From Flavonifractor sp963557075 (GTDB lineage: Bacteria; Bacillota; Clostridia; Oscillospirales; Oscillospiraceae), in the NCBI GenBank assembly GCA_963557075.1, contig CAUWDA010000003.1:48211-112210 (forward strand): a DNA stretch of 64,000 bases, written 5' to 3'. Shown here piece by piece: positions 48,431-56,981 of the stretch (position 1 is its first letter; every line of letters starts with the position of its first letter). Made by a program: the position numbers and the translations under genes. The notes beneath the pieces are model-generated. The model searched no databases. It had not been told where the DNA came from and saw nothing but the letters and a program-made list of their open reading frames with translations.

Positions 48431-49202
48431 GATCCGGGACATTTATAAAACCTTCAACACCGGCACCATCAATGAAAAGCGCGCCATGAACGGCGTGTCC
48501 CTCACCCTGGAGGACGGCGACTTCGTCACCGTCATCGGCGGCAACGGCGCCGGCAAGTCCACCCTGCTCAACCTGGTGGCCGGCGTCTACCCCGTGGACA
48601 GCGGCACCATCTCCATCGACGGCATGGACGTGACCCGTCTGCCGGAGCACAAGCGGGCAAAGTTCATCGGCCGGGTCTTTCAGGACCCCATGATGGGCAC
48701 TGCCGCCACCATGGGCATCGAGGAAAATCTGGCCCTGGCCTTCCGCCGCGGACAGGCCCGCGGTCTGCGCTACGGCATCAACAACGAGGAGCGAAAGCTC
48801 TATCGGGAGAAGCTGGCTATTCTGGGCCTGGGTCTGGAGGACCGGATGACCAGCAAGGTGGGACTTCTCTCCGGCGGTCAGCGCCAGGCCCTCACCCTGC
48901 TGATGGCCACGCTGAAAAAGCCCAAGCTGCTGCTGCTGGACGAGCATACCGCCGCCCTGGACCCCAAAACGGCGGACAAGGTACTGGAGACCACTGAGAC
49001 CATCGTTCAGCGGGACCACCTCACCACACTGATGATCACCCACAATATGCGGGACGCCATCGCCCACGGCAACCGGCTGATCATGATGGACGGCGGCCGG
49101 GTGGTGGTAGATATCCGCGGCGAGGAGAAAAAGAACCTCACCGTCCGGGACCTGCTGGATAAGTTCAATGTCCAGAGCGACCGTCTGCTCCTCAGCGAGT
49201 GA
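48423..49202 (+). CDS. ABC transporter ATP-binding protein (TrpZ-like)
   Basis: 259 residues. Walker A GGNGAGKSTLLN (about 39-50), signature LLSGGQRQALTL, Walker B LLLLDEHTAALDPKT (note H in place of the common P after DE) and switch histidine in MITHNMRDA. It energises the importer whose other parts are coded just upstream; last gene of the operon before a bidirectional terminator. Confidence 0.93.
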   Translation: MLEIRDIYKTFNTGTINEKRAMNGVSLTLEDGDFVTVIGGNGAGKSTLLNLVAGVYPVDSGTISIDGMDVTRLPEHKRAKFIGRVFQDPMMGTAATMGIEENLALAFRRGQARGLRYGINNEERKLYREKLAILGLGLEDRMTSKVGLLSGGQRQALTLLMATLKKPKLLLLDEHTAALDPKTADKVLETTETIVQRDHLTTLMITHNMRDAIAHGNRLIMMDGGRVVVDIRGEEKKNLTVRDLLDKFNVQSDRLLLSE

Positions 49203-49224
49203 CACGCTCCAGAACAGGACCAAC

Positions 49225-49265
49225 AAAAAGAGGCGTCTGCACCCCGTGCAGACGCCTCTTTTTTG
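49225..49265. terminator. Bidirectional terminator between the ABC operon and the asp23-family gene
   Basis: A 17-bp perfect stem (AAAAAGAGGCGTCTGCA and complement) with A/T runs on both sides; it can serve the converging transcripts on both strands. Confidence 0.95.
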
Positions 49266-49274
49266 CGTACAGTC

Positions 49275-49655
49275 TTATTTGCTCTCCTTGTCGAAGAGGA
49301 TGCCGGCCACATGGACATTGACATTCTCCACGGGCAGACCGCTGGTGTTCTCAATGGCGAGGAACACCGCGTTCTGTACCTCCTTGGCCACATCAACAAT
49401 GGTGTAGCCGTATTTGATGAGCAGAGACACGTCCACCTGGACGCTGTCCTCCTCCATCGCGATACGGATGCCCTTGGACAGGTTCTTCTTCCCGCCCAGC
49501 AGCTCCGCGATGTCGCTGCTCAGATTGGTGGACAGACTGCCCACGCCCTCCACCTCTGTGGCGGCGGCCGCCGCGATCACAGCCAGAACATCCTCAGAAA
49601 TATGGATATTGCCCAGCTCGTCAGGCCGGGAGATATATTCTTTTCCATCGCCCAT
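49275..49655 (-). CDS. Asp23/Gls24-family envelope stress protein
   Basis: 126 residues. ISEDVLAVIAAAAATEVEGVGSL, then GIRIAMEEDSVQVDVSLLIKYGYTIVDVAKEVQNAV and VNVHVAGILFD define the Asp23 family, small membrane-associated or envelope-stress-linked proteins of Gram-positives. The start MGDGKEYISR has AGGAG upstream. It has its own promoter downstream of spoIIIAH. Confidence 0.9.
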   Translation of the reverse strand: MGDGKEYISRPDELGNIHISEDVLAVIAAAAATEVEGVGSLSTNLSSDIAELLGGKKNLSKGIRIAMEEDSVQVDVSLLIKYGYTIVDVAKEVQNAVFLAIENTSGLPVENVNVHVAGILFDKESK

Positions 49656-49688
49656 ACCGGTCACGCTCCTTTTGTGTACTGTGGAACC

Positions 49689-49716
49689 ATTGTACCACAA
49701 ATCAGAAAAAATACAA
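49689..49716 (-). promoter_or_regulatory. Promoter of the asp23-family gene
   Basis: Minus strand -35 TTGTAT (49711-49716), 16-bp spacer, -10 TACAAT (49689-49694), in the 86-bp gap after spoIIIAH. Confidence 0.6.
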
Positions 49717-49741
49717 CTGATTTTTGACCGGACGGCCCGGC

Positions 49742-50311
49742 TCAGGGCTGGGCTTCGATGATTTTTACGCTGCCGGCCTCGAAGCCGGTCTCGTCGGTGA
49801 CTACCTCCGTGATGCGGGCCACATCGGCGTCGGTGAGTCCGTCGGCGGTGGCGGACACCACTACGCTGACGCTGCCGTCACTGATAAAGGCCACGCAGTC
49901 GGCGTATCCCTTGGCGGTGATGAGATTCTCGATCTGGGCCTCAGACACCGTGTAGTTGGCCAGGGTCTGGATGGCTGCGCCGCTCTCTGCCTTGACCGTC
50001 TCGCTGGCGTTCTCATCGGCCACCGCGCTCTGAAGGATGGACAGGGCGCTGTCCCGCGCCTCCTGCCGGTTGAGCCGGGCAGAATCAAAGTAGCCGCTGC
50101 CTTTGGTTGCGTCCGGCTCCGCCGAGGCCGACGGGGTCGGGCTGGCCGGCAGCAGCGGGTCGGTGGTCTGCATGGATACCAGCTCCGCCTCCCCCAGGGT
50201 CTTGCCTGCCGACTCCGTCTCCCCCTTCTGGTAGGACCAGTTGAGGTACACCGCACCGCACACAAAGAGTACCACTGCGGCCACCACCGCGTTGCGCTTC
50301 CAAACATTCAT
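49742..50311 (-). CDS. spoIIIAH: Stage III sporulation protein AH
   Basis: 189 residues: one N-terminal membrane helix (about 7-24), a Pro/Ser/Ala-rich linker (about 52-70), then a C-terminal ring-building domain (RLNRQEARDSALSILQSAVA, IENLITAKGYADCVAFISDG) of the YscJ/FliF-like fold. In sporulation the mother-cell SpoIIIAH binds forespore SpoIIQ across the intermembrane space. No spoIIQ is visible here. Last gene of the spoIIIA operon. Confidence 0.92.
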   Translation of the reverse strand: MNVWKRNAVVAAVVLFVCGAVYLNWSYQKGETESAGKTLGEAELVSMQTTDPLLPASPTPSASAEPDATKGSGYFDSARLNRQEARDSALSILQSAVADENASETVKAESGAAIQTLANYTVSEAQIENLITAKGYADCVAFISDGSVSVVVSATADGLTDADVARITEVVTDETGFEAGSVKIIEAQP

Positions 50312-50323
50312 ACTGTTACTGCC

Positions 50324-50866
50324 TCACTTTCCTTTTGATACGGAGATCCTGTCGGCTCCCAGCCCGGTGAGCGCCCCTACCGCCTCCACCACCCGCAGAC
50401 GCACCGAGGGATCGTCCCCGCCCGAGCATACCACAAGGGCCCCCAGATATTGGGGCGAAAGCTGTTGGACCACCACCGGCTCCTCGCACCCCGAGCCCCG
50501 GGACATCAGCACCGTGGAACGGGAGGACTCGCTCTGGGTCTCCCGCGCCGCCAGCTTCGTATCCTGCGCCAGCACCTGGCCCGGGCCGCTGCGCAGGGTG
50601 AGCACCACGTCGGCCTGGCCCACCCCCTCCATACGGGACAAGGCATCCTCCAACCGCCCCTCCAACGCCTCTGTGCCAAAGTCCACAGTCTGAGCAGCCT
50701 GCCGCTCCGGAGTCTCCTGATCCGATCCTCCGCCAACGGCGGGCAGAAGCATCAGCACCACCCCCACCGCCGCCACCAGCAGCGCGTATTGATACCGCCG
50801 GAACAGGGCGGCCAGCCGCTCCCGCCACACCGCCGCAGTTCGGCGCTCCGGTTCCCGTCCGCTCAT
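50324..50866 (-). CDS. spoIIIAG: Stage III sporulation protein AG
   Basis: 180 residues. A single membrane helix (about 26-44) is followed by a soluble ring-forming domain (LEDALSRMEGVGQADVVLTL, EEPVVVQQLSPQYLGALVVC, VVEAVGALTGLGADRISVSKG). SpoIIIAG forms the large secretion-like ring of the feeding-tube complex between mother cell and forespore. Its start overlaps the spoIIIAF stop by 4 bp; a longer reading frame in the same phase runs antisense-like through spoIIIAF and is rejected. Confidence 0.93.
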   Translation of the reverse strand: MSGREPERRTAAVWRERLAALFRRYQYALLVAAVGVVLMLLPAVGGGSDQETPERQAAQTVDFGTEALEGRLEDALSRMEGVGQADVVLTLRSGPGQVLAQDTKLAARETQSESSRSTVLMSRGSGCEEPVVVQQLSPQYLGALVVCSGGDDPSVRLRVVEAVGALTGLGADRISVSKGK

Positions 50867-51357
50867 TCCGCTCCCCCGCTTTCGTAGTATTGCCGGTCCG
50901 CCGGGATGGCGAAGTCGGTCTCGATCTGCCTGGCGAGGGCCTTTCGCTCCTCGCGGCTCAGTGCGCCGGTAATGGTGACCAGCTTGGGGACGGGATACTC
51001 CGCCGCCTCGTCCACGGTCACCTCCACCCCGCATACAATGCCCATAGCCGCCGCCTTGTCCTGAATATATGCGGCGGATCTGGCTTCTATGATGTCCTTC
51101 ATCCGCTCCCTGTTCTCCATCTCCAGCGCCTGGGCGGACCACTCCGCCTCCAGCCGATATTCCGACACGGCCCGGGTCAGCTCCGCCCCGTCCAGCTTCA
51201 ACAGCGGCCTCACCACCGCCAGCAGCAGGAGCAGACCGCCCGCCAGACGGGCCGCCCGCCGGGGACCGCCTGCCGGAGTCAAGCCCTCCGCCAGGGCCAG
51301 CAGCATGGCCGCGCAGGTCACTCCAATCAGCCACTTACCCAGCAGCTCTGTCAGCAC
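50863..51357 (-). CDS. spoIIIAF: Stage III sporulation protein AF
   Basis: 164 residues. Two membrane helices at the N-terminus (about 8-25 and 35-52; LAGGLLLLLAVVRPLLKL) and a soluble C-terminal ring domain with SAAYIQDKAAAMGIVCGVEVTV. Position between spoIIIAE and spoIIIAG and this layout identify it. Confidence 0.9.
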   Translation of the reverse strand: MLTELLGKWLIGVTCAAMLLALAEGLTPAGGPRRAARLAGGLLLLLAVVRPLLKLDGAELTRAVSEYRLEAEWSAQALEMENRERMKDIIEARSAAYIQDKAAAMGIVCGVEVTVDEAAEYPVPKLVTITGALSREERKALARQIETDFAIPADRQYYESGGAE

Positions 51358-51361
51358 GTCC

Positions 51362-52456
51362 TCACCCCCCTGCCGCCGACACGGCGGAGACCATGGAGAT
51401 GAGCAGCAGCAGCGCGCAGGAGCCGGTCATGCCCAATACAAGTCCAAAGGCCCCGCCGATCTGGTCGATAAGAGCCGCCACCCGGCTGCCCGACAGGGTG
51501 GCGCTGAGGGCGGAGGCGACCTTATAGGTCAGGTAATGGAACCCCAGCTGGAGGAAGGGCACCAGGCAGATCCCCGTCACCACCAGCATCCCGAACACGC
51601 CCACCGTATTTTTCAGCACACCCGCCCCCGCCAGCACGGTCTCCGCCGCGTCAGACAGGATACCGCCCACCACCGGCACCACACTGGATACGGTAAATTT
51701 GGCCGCCTTGACGGTGAGGGCGTCCGTGGTCCCCGCGATCACACCGCTGACGGTCAGGTAGGTGACAAAGAGGAGGAGTACGCCGGTGAGCACCGTGGTC
51801 ACCGCCCACTTCAACGTGGCCGCCATCCGCCTGATGCCCTCGTTACCCACTGCCGCCCAGGCTACGCAGGCGGCAATGTAGGTGTACACCAGTGGCAGCA
51901 GCACCCGGTCGATGAGGGTGAGGAGCACGTCGGAAAACAGCATGGTGGCCAGCTGCCGGGCCACCGCTCCGCCGGGACGCCCGGCGGCAGAAGCCGCCGC
52001 TGTCACCGCGGGAAGCAGCAGCTTGGAGAAGGCATCCATGTGGGCTATGGCCTGCCGGCCCATGCCGATGAGGGAGTTGGCGTCCACTGCCGCCACCGCC
52101 GTCACCGCCAGAGCACCCACCAGCGCCGCCGCATCCACCGGCCCGCCCCCCGCTCCCATTCCCTCCGCCAGGGAGCAGAAGAGCACCACCGCCAACAGCA
52201 GCGCGCCGCTGCGCAACGCCTTTCGGATCACGCCGCCCAGCTGAGCGCTGCCCGTGTCCAGGATCTGGCCAATGCTGCCATCCACATCCAGACCCTGGGT
52301 CAGATCCGCGTCCGGCACCCACTCCGCCCCGGCATCCTCCAGCTGGTCCAGTCCCAGTGCCGCCCGCTGGCTCTCCGCCGCAGTCTCCATCCCGGCGGCG
52401 GAGGCCGTACCCGCCAGCAGCACCAGCAGCACCATTGCGGCCAGACATCGCCTCAT
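51362..52456 (-). CDS. spoIIIAE: Stage III sporulation protein AE
   Basis: 364 residues: a signal sequence (VLLVLLAGTASAAGMETAAE), then seven or eight membrane segments, the largest membrane part of the SpoIIIA channel. The family motif region LLTLIDRVLLPLVYTYIAACVAWAAVG is visible near 175-200. It starts 40 bp after spoIIIAD. Confidence 0.93.
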   Translation of the reverse strand: MRRCLAAMVLLVLLAGTASAAGMETAAESQRAALGLDQLEDAGAEWVPDADLTQGLDVDGSIGQILDTGSAQLGGVIRKALRSGALLLAVVLFCSLAEGMGAGGGPVDAAALVGALAVTAVAAVDANSLIGMGRQAIAHMDAFSKLLLPAVTAAASAAGRPGGAVARQLATMLFSDVLLTLIDRVLLPLVYTYIAACVAWAAVGNEGIRRMAATLKWAVTTVLTGVLLLFVTYLTVSGVIAGTTDALTVKAAKFTVSSVVPVVGGILSDAAETVLAGAGVLKNTVGVFGMLVVTGICLVPFLQLGFHYLTYKVASALSATLSGSRVAALIDQIGGAFGLVLGMTGSCALLLLISMVSAVSAAGG

Positions 52457-52495
52457 ATCTCCCCCTCCTCTTTGGTACTTCTGAACCGGGGTCCT

Positions 52496-52882
52496 TCACA
52501 GCAGCGCCCCCACTGTATCCAGCACCGCCCGCAGCAGCGGCAGGGCCGCGCACAGGGCCAACGCAGTGCCCGCCGTCTCAGCCGCCGCGGCGATGCCCCC
52601 CTCCCCCGCATCCCTGCACACCTGAGAGGCGATCTGGGTCAGCACCGCGATACCAACCGTCTTGAGCACCGGGGCTACCACCGCCGGAGACAGCCCCGCC
52701 ATCTCCCTCAAATCCTCCGCCATGGCCACCACGTCTTCCAGGGCCCCAAGGGCCAGCCCCAGGATCACGGCGGCGCCGGTCAGGGAGAGGGCCAGCGCCA
52801 GCTGCCGGGCCGTACCCTTGACCGCTACGGCGCACAGAGCGGCCGCCACCGCCACCGCCCCCACCTTCAGCATGGTCTCCAT
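52496..52882 (-). CDS. spoIIIAD: Stage III sporulation protein AD
   Basis: 128 residues, four hydrophobic helices; LALSLTGAAVILGLALGALEDVV followed by the C-terminal PVLKTVGIAVLTQIASQVCRDAGEGGIAA are typical. A small membrane subunit related in layout to FliQ-like export proteins. It starts 2 bp after spoIIIAC. Confidence 0.93.
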   Translation of the reverse strand: METMLKVGAVAVAAALCAVAVKGTARQLALALSLTGAAVILGLALGALEDVVAMAEDLREMAGLSPAVVAPVLKTVGIAVLTQIASQVCRDAGEGGIAAAAETAGTALALCAALPLLRAVLDTVGALL

Positions 52883-52884
52883 TG

Positions 52885-53079
52885 CTACAGCCCGAAGAGA
52901 TCCTTGACCAGATCAAACAGGCTGCTGATCTGCTGTACCACCATCATAAGCACCACCACCAGCCCCGCCAGGGTGGTCATGGTGGCCTGTTCGTCCCGGC
53001 CCGACCGGGAGAGCACCTGATTGAGTACCGACACCAGGATCCCGATGGCGGCGATTTTGAAGATCAGATCCACATCCAT
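52885..53079 (-). CDS. spoIIIAC: Stage III sporulation protein AC
   Basis: 64 residues, two membrane helices: DLIFKIAAIGILVSVLNQVLSRSGRDEQA and TLAGLVVVLMMVVQQISSLF. This is the standard tiny SpoIIIAC. The start MDVDLIFKI is chosen because the longer frame lies in spoIIIAB in another phase. Confidence 0.93.
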   Translation of the reverse strand: MDVDLIFKIAAIGILVSVLNQVLSRSGRDEQATMTTLAGLVVVLMMVVQQISSLFDLVKDLFGL

Positions 53080-53092
53080 TTTCTTCGCTCCT

Positions 53093-53605
53093 TCACAGCA
53101 GCAGGATGACCAGCAGGCCGCCGGAGGCCGCCCCCAGCACCCGGTATATCCTGCCCCGTTTTTCCCCGTCCGCCCGGGCCAGCTCGCCCGCCCGGGCCAG
53201 TTCCGCACCGGCGCGGGCCAGCGCGGAGCGCAGCCCCGACTCCCCGAACCGACCCAGCACCTCCCCCAGCTCCTCCAGCACAGCGTTCTCCCGCCCCTCC
53301 AGATCCAGAGGGGTATCTGCCAGGGCCTGCCGCCAGATCTCCCCCATGGAGCGGTCTCCCAGTTCCTCCATCCCCCGCCGGCAGTTGTAAAAGAGAGTCC
53401 CCACCGGCGGCGGATAGTCCGCTGCCAGCCGCTCCATCAACTCCGGCATGGGGGTAAGCTGGAAGGAGATCTCCCGGTCCATCTGCTCCACAGCGGAAGC
53501 CAGCATCCGCAGCACCTCCGCCCGGCGGGCCAGCCGCCCCGCAGCCATGAAGCCCAGAAGGGTCCCACCCGCCGCCGTCAGCAGCGCTCCCACCAGCCGG
53601 ATCAC
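53093..53605 (-). CDS. spoIIIAB: Stage III sporulation protein AB
   Basis: 170 residues. An N-terminal membrane helix (VGALLTAAGGTLLGFMAAG), a helical GspF-like cytoplasmic domain (ASAVEQMDREISFQLTPMPELMERL; LGRFGESGLRSALARAGAEL), and a C-terminal helix (GAASGGLLVILLL). It overlaps spoIIIAA by 4 bp. Confidence 0.92.
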   Translation of the reverse strand: MIRLVGALLTAAGGTLLGFMAAGRLARRAEVLRMLASAVEQMDREISFQLTPMPELMERLAADYPPPVGTLFYNCRRGMEELGDRSMGEIWRQALADTPLDLEGRENAVLEELGEVLGRFGESGLRSALARAGAELARAGELARADGEKRGRIYRVLGAASGGLLVILLL

Positions 53606-54513
53606 AGTTCACTCACCCGGCAGCGCCGCCCGCCCCCGTCCCGGGAGAGCACCACCAGCCGCCGGAAGCAGCGCCCCTCCAGCAGCGGCCGGTACAGCGG
53701 CCTGGTCCGCAGGTCGTCCAGGTCGGCGGCGTGGGCAGTGCATACCAGGCTCACCCCGCAGTTGGCCGCCGCCAGCAGGGCGGCGCAGTCCTCCGGCGCG
53801 GTGATCTCATCGGCGGCCAGCACCTGGGGATTCATCCCCCGCAGCAGCATGAGCAGCCCCGCTCCCTTTGGACATCCGTCCATCACATCGGTGCGCCGTC
53901 CCACCCGGAGCTGTGGGGTGCCGTTCCACATGGCGGCCAGCTCTCCCCGCTCATCGGCCACACCCACCCGCAGGGGCCGGTGTCCCTCTCCGTCGGACAG
54001 CCGCCGGATCAGGTCACGCAGCAGGGTCGTCTTGCCGCCGCCCGGCGGGGAGAGGATGAGGGTACTTTGAAAAACCTCCCCCTCCCACAGCCTGTCCGCC
54101 GCGCAGGCGGCCGCGCCGGGCACCTCCCTGGCAATGCGGATCGCCAGGGAGGACAGACGGCCCATGCTGTATACCGCCCCGTCCTTTACCACGGCGCTGC
54201 CGCAGATGCCGATACGGTGGCCGCCCCGCACAGTGAAAAAGCCGCTTCTCAGCCGTTCCAGCGCGGTATGGGCGGAGGCCATGGTGGCGATCTCCAGCAC
54301 CTGCTCCAGGTCCTCCGGCGTCACAGTATCCCCGCCCGGTATCTGTCGCTCCCCGCCGGAGCATACCACTGTCATGGGCCACCCGACCCGCAGCCGCAGC
54401 TCCTCCGCCGCGGCCTGACCGGCCCTGTCCACCTGTTCCGCCTGGCGGCGCAGACGGGGCGGCAGCAGGGCCGCCGCCTGCAAATACCGGGCTCCGTCCC
54501 CTTGCTCCCTCAT
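53602..54513 (-). CDS. spoIIIAA: Stage III sporulation protein AA (secretion-type ATPase)
   Basis: 303 residues. Walker A is ILSPPGGGKTTLLRDLIRRL (K161), with a downstream VADERGELAAMWNG and AADEITAPED Walker-B-like segment; related to GspE/type II-IV secretion ATPases. It powers the mother-cell-to-forespore SpoIIIA channel. First gene of the complete eight-gene spoIIIA operon. A sigma-E-like promoter lies about 35 bp upstream, as expected for this mother-cell operon. Confidence 0.94.
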   Translation of the reverse strand: MREQGDGARYLQAAALLPPRLRRQAEQVDRAGQAAAEELRLRVGWPMTVVCSGGERQIPGGDTVTPEDLEQVLEIATMASAHTALERLRSGFFTVRGGHRIGICGSAVVKDGAVYSMGRLSSLAIRIAREVPGAAACAADRLWEGEVFQSTLILSPPGGGKTTLLRDLIRRLSDGEGHRPLRVGVADERGELAAMWNGTPQLRVGRRTDVMDGCPKGAGLLMLLRGMNPQVLAADEITAPEDCAALLAAANCGVSLVCTAHAADLDDLRTRPLYRPLLEGRCFRRLVVLSRDGGGRRCRVSEL

Positions 54514-54546
54514 GTTCTCACACCCTTTTCTTTGGCGTCTGCACCA

Positions 54547-54575
54547 TATCTATGAGGGCCCGTCCCCATTTATGC
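54547..54575 (-). promoter_or_regulatory. Candidate sigma-E promoter of the spoIIIA operon
   Basis: Minus strand GCATAAA (54569-54575), 14-bp spacer, CATAGATA (54547-54554). It fits the sigma-E pattern and is almost the same as the element before the spoIVFA/B-like genes (39697-39725). It lies right after the lgt terminator. Confidence 0.65.
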
Positions 54576-54581
54576 CCACAG

Positions 54582-54614
54582 AAAAAGCGCCTGCCGCAGA
54601 CGCGGCAGACGCTT
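54582..54614 (-). terminator. Terminator of the rodA-lgt operon
   Basis: A 13-bp stem with one G-T mismatch (AAGCGCCTGCCGC/GCGGCAGACGCTT, 54585-54614) followed by TTTTTC on the minus strand, 16 bp after the lgt stop. Confidence 0.85.
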
Positions 54615-54629
54615 CAACACGCAGGCGAT

Positions 54630-55700
54630 TTACTTCTGTTTTTCTCCCATGACCAGCACTTCCTTCAGGTCGGGGCGCTCCTTCAGGGCGGCGATCAGTT
54701 CCGCCCGCTCCTCCTGGGGCAGTCCGGCGGGGAGGGCATACTCCTCCGCGCGGGCAAAGTCCCGCTCCAGCCGCTTCTTCTGCTTGTCCAGCCAGGCTCC
54801 GCCCCCGCCCTCCGGATATACCAGGGCCACCAGCCGGCGGTTGGCCTCCATCTGGTTGACCCACAGCTGAGACGGGTCATGCTTACGGAAGGCCAGCTGG
54901 TATACCAGCAGCACGATGGCCACGGCGGCGGTGACAAAACCGAACACCTGAGACACCCGGATCGGCGTGTTGAAGAAGTACAGGCTGTCGGTCCGCAGGC
55001 CTTCGATAAAGCCCCGTCCCACGCCGTACCAGGCAAAGTAGCTCAGGAAGATCTGGCCGTCAAACTTGCGGAACTTCTGGGCGATGAGAATGAGCAGCCC
55101 CAGACCCACCAGGTTCCACAGAGACTCATAGAGAAAAGTGGGATGGACCTCCACATACTGCATGACGCCGTCCACATACTGATAGATCCCCATCCGCCAG
55201 GGCAGATCGGTGGGTCCGCCGTAGGCCTCGATGTTGACAAAATTGCCCCACCGGCCCACCAGCTGGCCGATCAGCATACCAAAGGCGCCCAGATCGGCAA
55301 AGGCAGTGAACTTGATCTTGCGGATCTTGCAAAAGATCAGCAAGGTGATAACCGCAACGATGACGCCGCCGTAAATGGCCAGGCCGCCGTCCCAGATGCG
55401 TACCATCGCCCCGAAGTCCAGAGAGCCGTCCTCCCGGCGGTACAGATCCAGATAGAAGATGATGTAGTACAGCCGGGCCCCGATGATGGACAGGGGCACA
55501 GCAAAGAGGAGCATATCGATGATGTCATCCTGCCGGATGCCGAATTTAGGGGCCCGCCAGGAGCAGAACACCACCGCCAGCAAAAAGCCGGCGGCGATGA
55601 TAATGCCGTACCAGTGGACGGGCCAGCCAAAGACCCGGAAGGCAATGGGGTCCATGGTCAGCTCCAGACCCAGGCCGGGAAAGGCTACCGTACCCATCAT
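54630..55700 (-). CDS. lgt: Prolipoprotein diacylglyceryl transferase with C-terminal extension
   Basis: 356 residues; typical Lgt is about 260-290. Seven membrane helices with the Lgt signature GQLVGRWGNFVNIEAYGG (about 136-153) and RIWDGGLAIYGG; FLYESLWNLVG is also typical. It lipidates the cysteine of pre-lipoproteins such as the ABC binding protein. The last ~75 residues are a soluble, charged tail (KKRLERDFARAEEY, ERAELIAALKERPDLKEV) not part of the usual enzyme. ATG at 55700 or 55697 (ATGATG); overlaps the peptidase gene by 4 bp. Confidence 0.93.
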   Translation of the reverse strand: MMGTVAFPGLGLELTMDPIAFRVFGWPVHWYGIIIAAGFLLAVVFCSWRAPKFGIRQDDIIDMLLFAVPLSIIGARLYYIIFYLDLYRREDGSLDFGAMVRIWDGGLAIYGGVIVAVITLLIFCKIRKIKFTAFADLGAFGMLIGQLVGRWGNFVNIEAYGGPTDLPWRMGIYQYVDGVMQYVEVHPTFLYESLWNLVGLGLLILIAQKFRKFDGQIFLSYFAWYGVGRGFIEGLRTDSLYFFNTPIRVSQVFGFVTAAVAIVLLVYQLAFRKHDPSQLWVNQMEANRRLVALVYPEGGGGAWLDKQKKRLERDFARAEEYALPAGLPQEERAELIAALKERPDLKEVLVMGEKQK

Positions 55701-56977
55701 ACCTCCCCCTCTCCCGGGCGGACCACCGCCAGGCCGCACCGCTCGGCAGTCACCCAGCGGCGGATGCAGTCCTCCACATAAGCTCGATCGATGGCGTCAA
55801 AGATCTCCGGGAAGCGGAAATAGTCCGCCCCACTGAAATGGGACTGGGCCATGCCGATACAGGTGTACTCAAAGGAGTTGAGCCCCCGGACCTTGGCGCC
55901 GTAGACCCCCTTCTTCAGCCGGTGGAATAGGTCGGGATCGATACCCTCCCGGGCCAGGCGCTCTCCCTCGGCCAGCACCGCGTCCCGCACCTTCCGGGGA
56001 TCCCGGCTCTCACCGGCGGCCACCAGCATGGCGCAGCCGGGATAGAGTTCAAAGCCGTAGCCGAAATTTTTATTGATGAGCCCCTCGCTGTACAGGCGGG
56101 CATACAGCGGGCTGGAGTTGCCCAGCAGGGCCTCGCCGGCCAGCTCACCCGCCAGCTCCCGGCGCATCCACTCCTCTCCCCGCTCGGCGGGGTCGCACTT
56201 GAAGCCAAGCTGGAAAATGGGGGTAGACACCGCCATGGTCAGCTCCTTCTCCCCGCAGGCCGCTCTGGGCGGCTCCTCGCCGCCGTAGTCCCGCAGGCTC
56301 TGGCCGGCGGACTCCCGGGGCAGGATCTCCCGGGCGATGGCGCACACCTGCTCCGGGTCCACATCTCCCGCCACGGTAAGCACCATATTGGACGGAGTGT
56401 AGAACGCCTTGTGGCAGGCGTACAGCGTGCCGGCAGTGATGTGGGAGATGGACTCCTGGGTCCCGGCAATGGGCACCTGGATGGGGTGGTGGTCGTACAG
56501 GCACTCCATCAGCGCGTAGAACACCTGGTTCTCCGGGTCATCCTCCACCATACGGATCTCCTGACCGATAATGCCCTGCTCCTTGTCCACGCTCTCCTGC
56601 GTGAAGTAGGGCACGGACACAAAGGAGAGCAGGATCCGCAGATTATCAAAGAACTTCTCGGTACTCTCAAAGAAATAGCCGGTAATGGCGGAGCTGGTAA
56701 AGGCGTTGGGGGACGCCCCGTTGGCCGCCAGGTCCTGGAGGGCGTTGCCGTCCTCCGTGTCGAACATCTTGTGCTCCAGGAAATGGGCTACACCTGCCGG
56801 GGTATCCTTCCACCGGCCGTCCTGGTGAAAGCGCATATCCATGCCGCCGTAATTGGTGGCAAAGAAGGCGTAGCTCTTCTGGAAGTCCCGGCGGCGGTCC
56901 ACATAGATGTGAAGCCCGTTCTCCAGGATCTCATGAAATACGGTCTCCCCCAGACGGGGGTACTGCTTGCTTACCAT
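55697..56977 (-). CDS. M16-family zinc peptidase (YmfH-like)
   Basis: 426 residues. The inverted zinc motif HFLEHKMF (HxxEH) lies near residues 65-72 with the distal Glu in a later helix (EQGIIGQEIRM). It is the likely catalytic half of a YmfF/YmfH-type pair with the following (upstream) gene. Substrates are unknown. 4 bp separate the two peptidase genes. Confidence 0.9.
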   Translation of the reverse strand: MVSKQYPRLGETVFHEILENGLHIYVDRRRDFQKSYAFFATNYGGMDMRFHQDGRWKDTPAGVAHFLEHKMFDTEDGNALQDLAANGASPNAFTSSAITGYFFESTEKFFDNLRILLSFVSVPYFTQESVDKEQGIIGQEIRMVEDDPENQVFYALMECLYDHHPIQVPIAGTQESISHITAGTLYACHKAFYTPSNMVLTVAGDVDPEQVCAIAREILPRESAGQSLRDYGGEEPPRAACGEKELTMAVSTPIFQLGFKCDPAERGEEWMRRELAGELAGEALLGNSSPLYARLYSEGLINKNFGYGFELYPGCAMLVAAGESRDPRKVRDAVLAEGERLAREGIDPDLFHRLKKGVYGAKVRGLNSFEYTCIGMAQSHFSGADYFRFPEIFDAIDRAYVEDCIRRWVTAERCGLAVVRPGEGEV

Positions 56978-56981
56978 AAGA

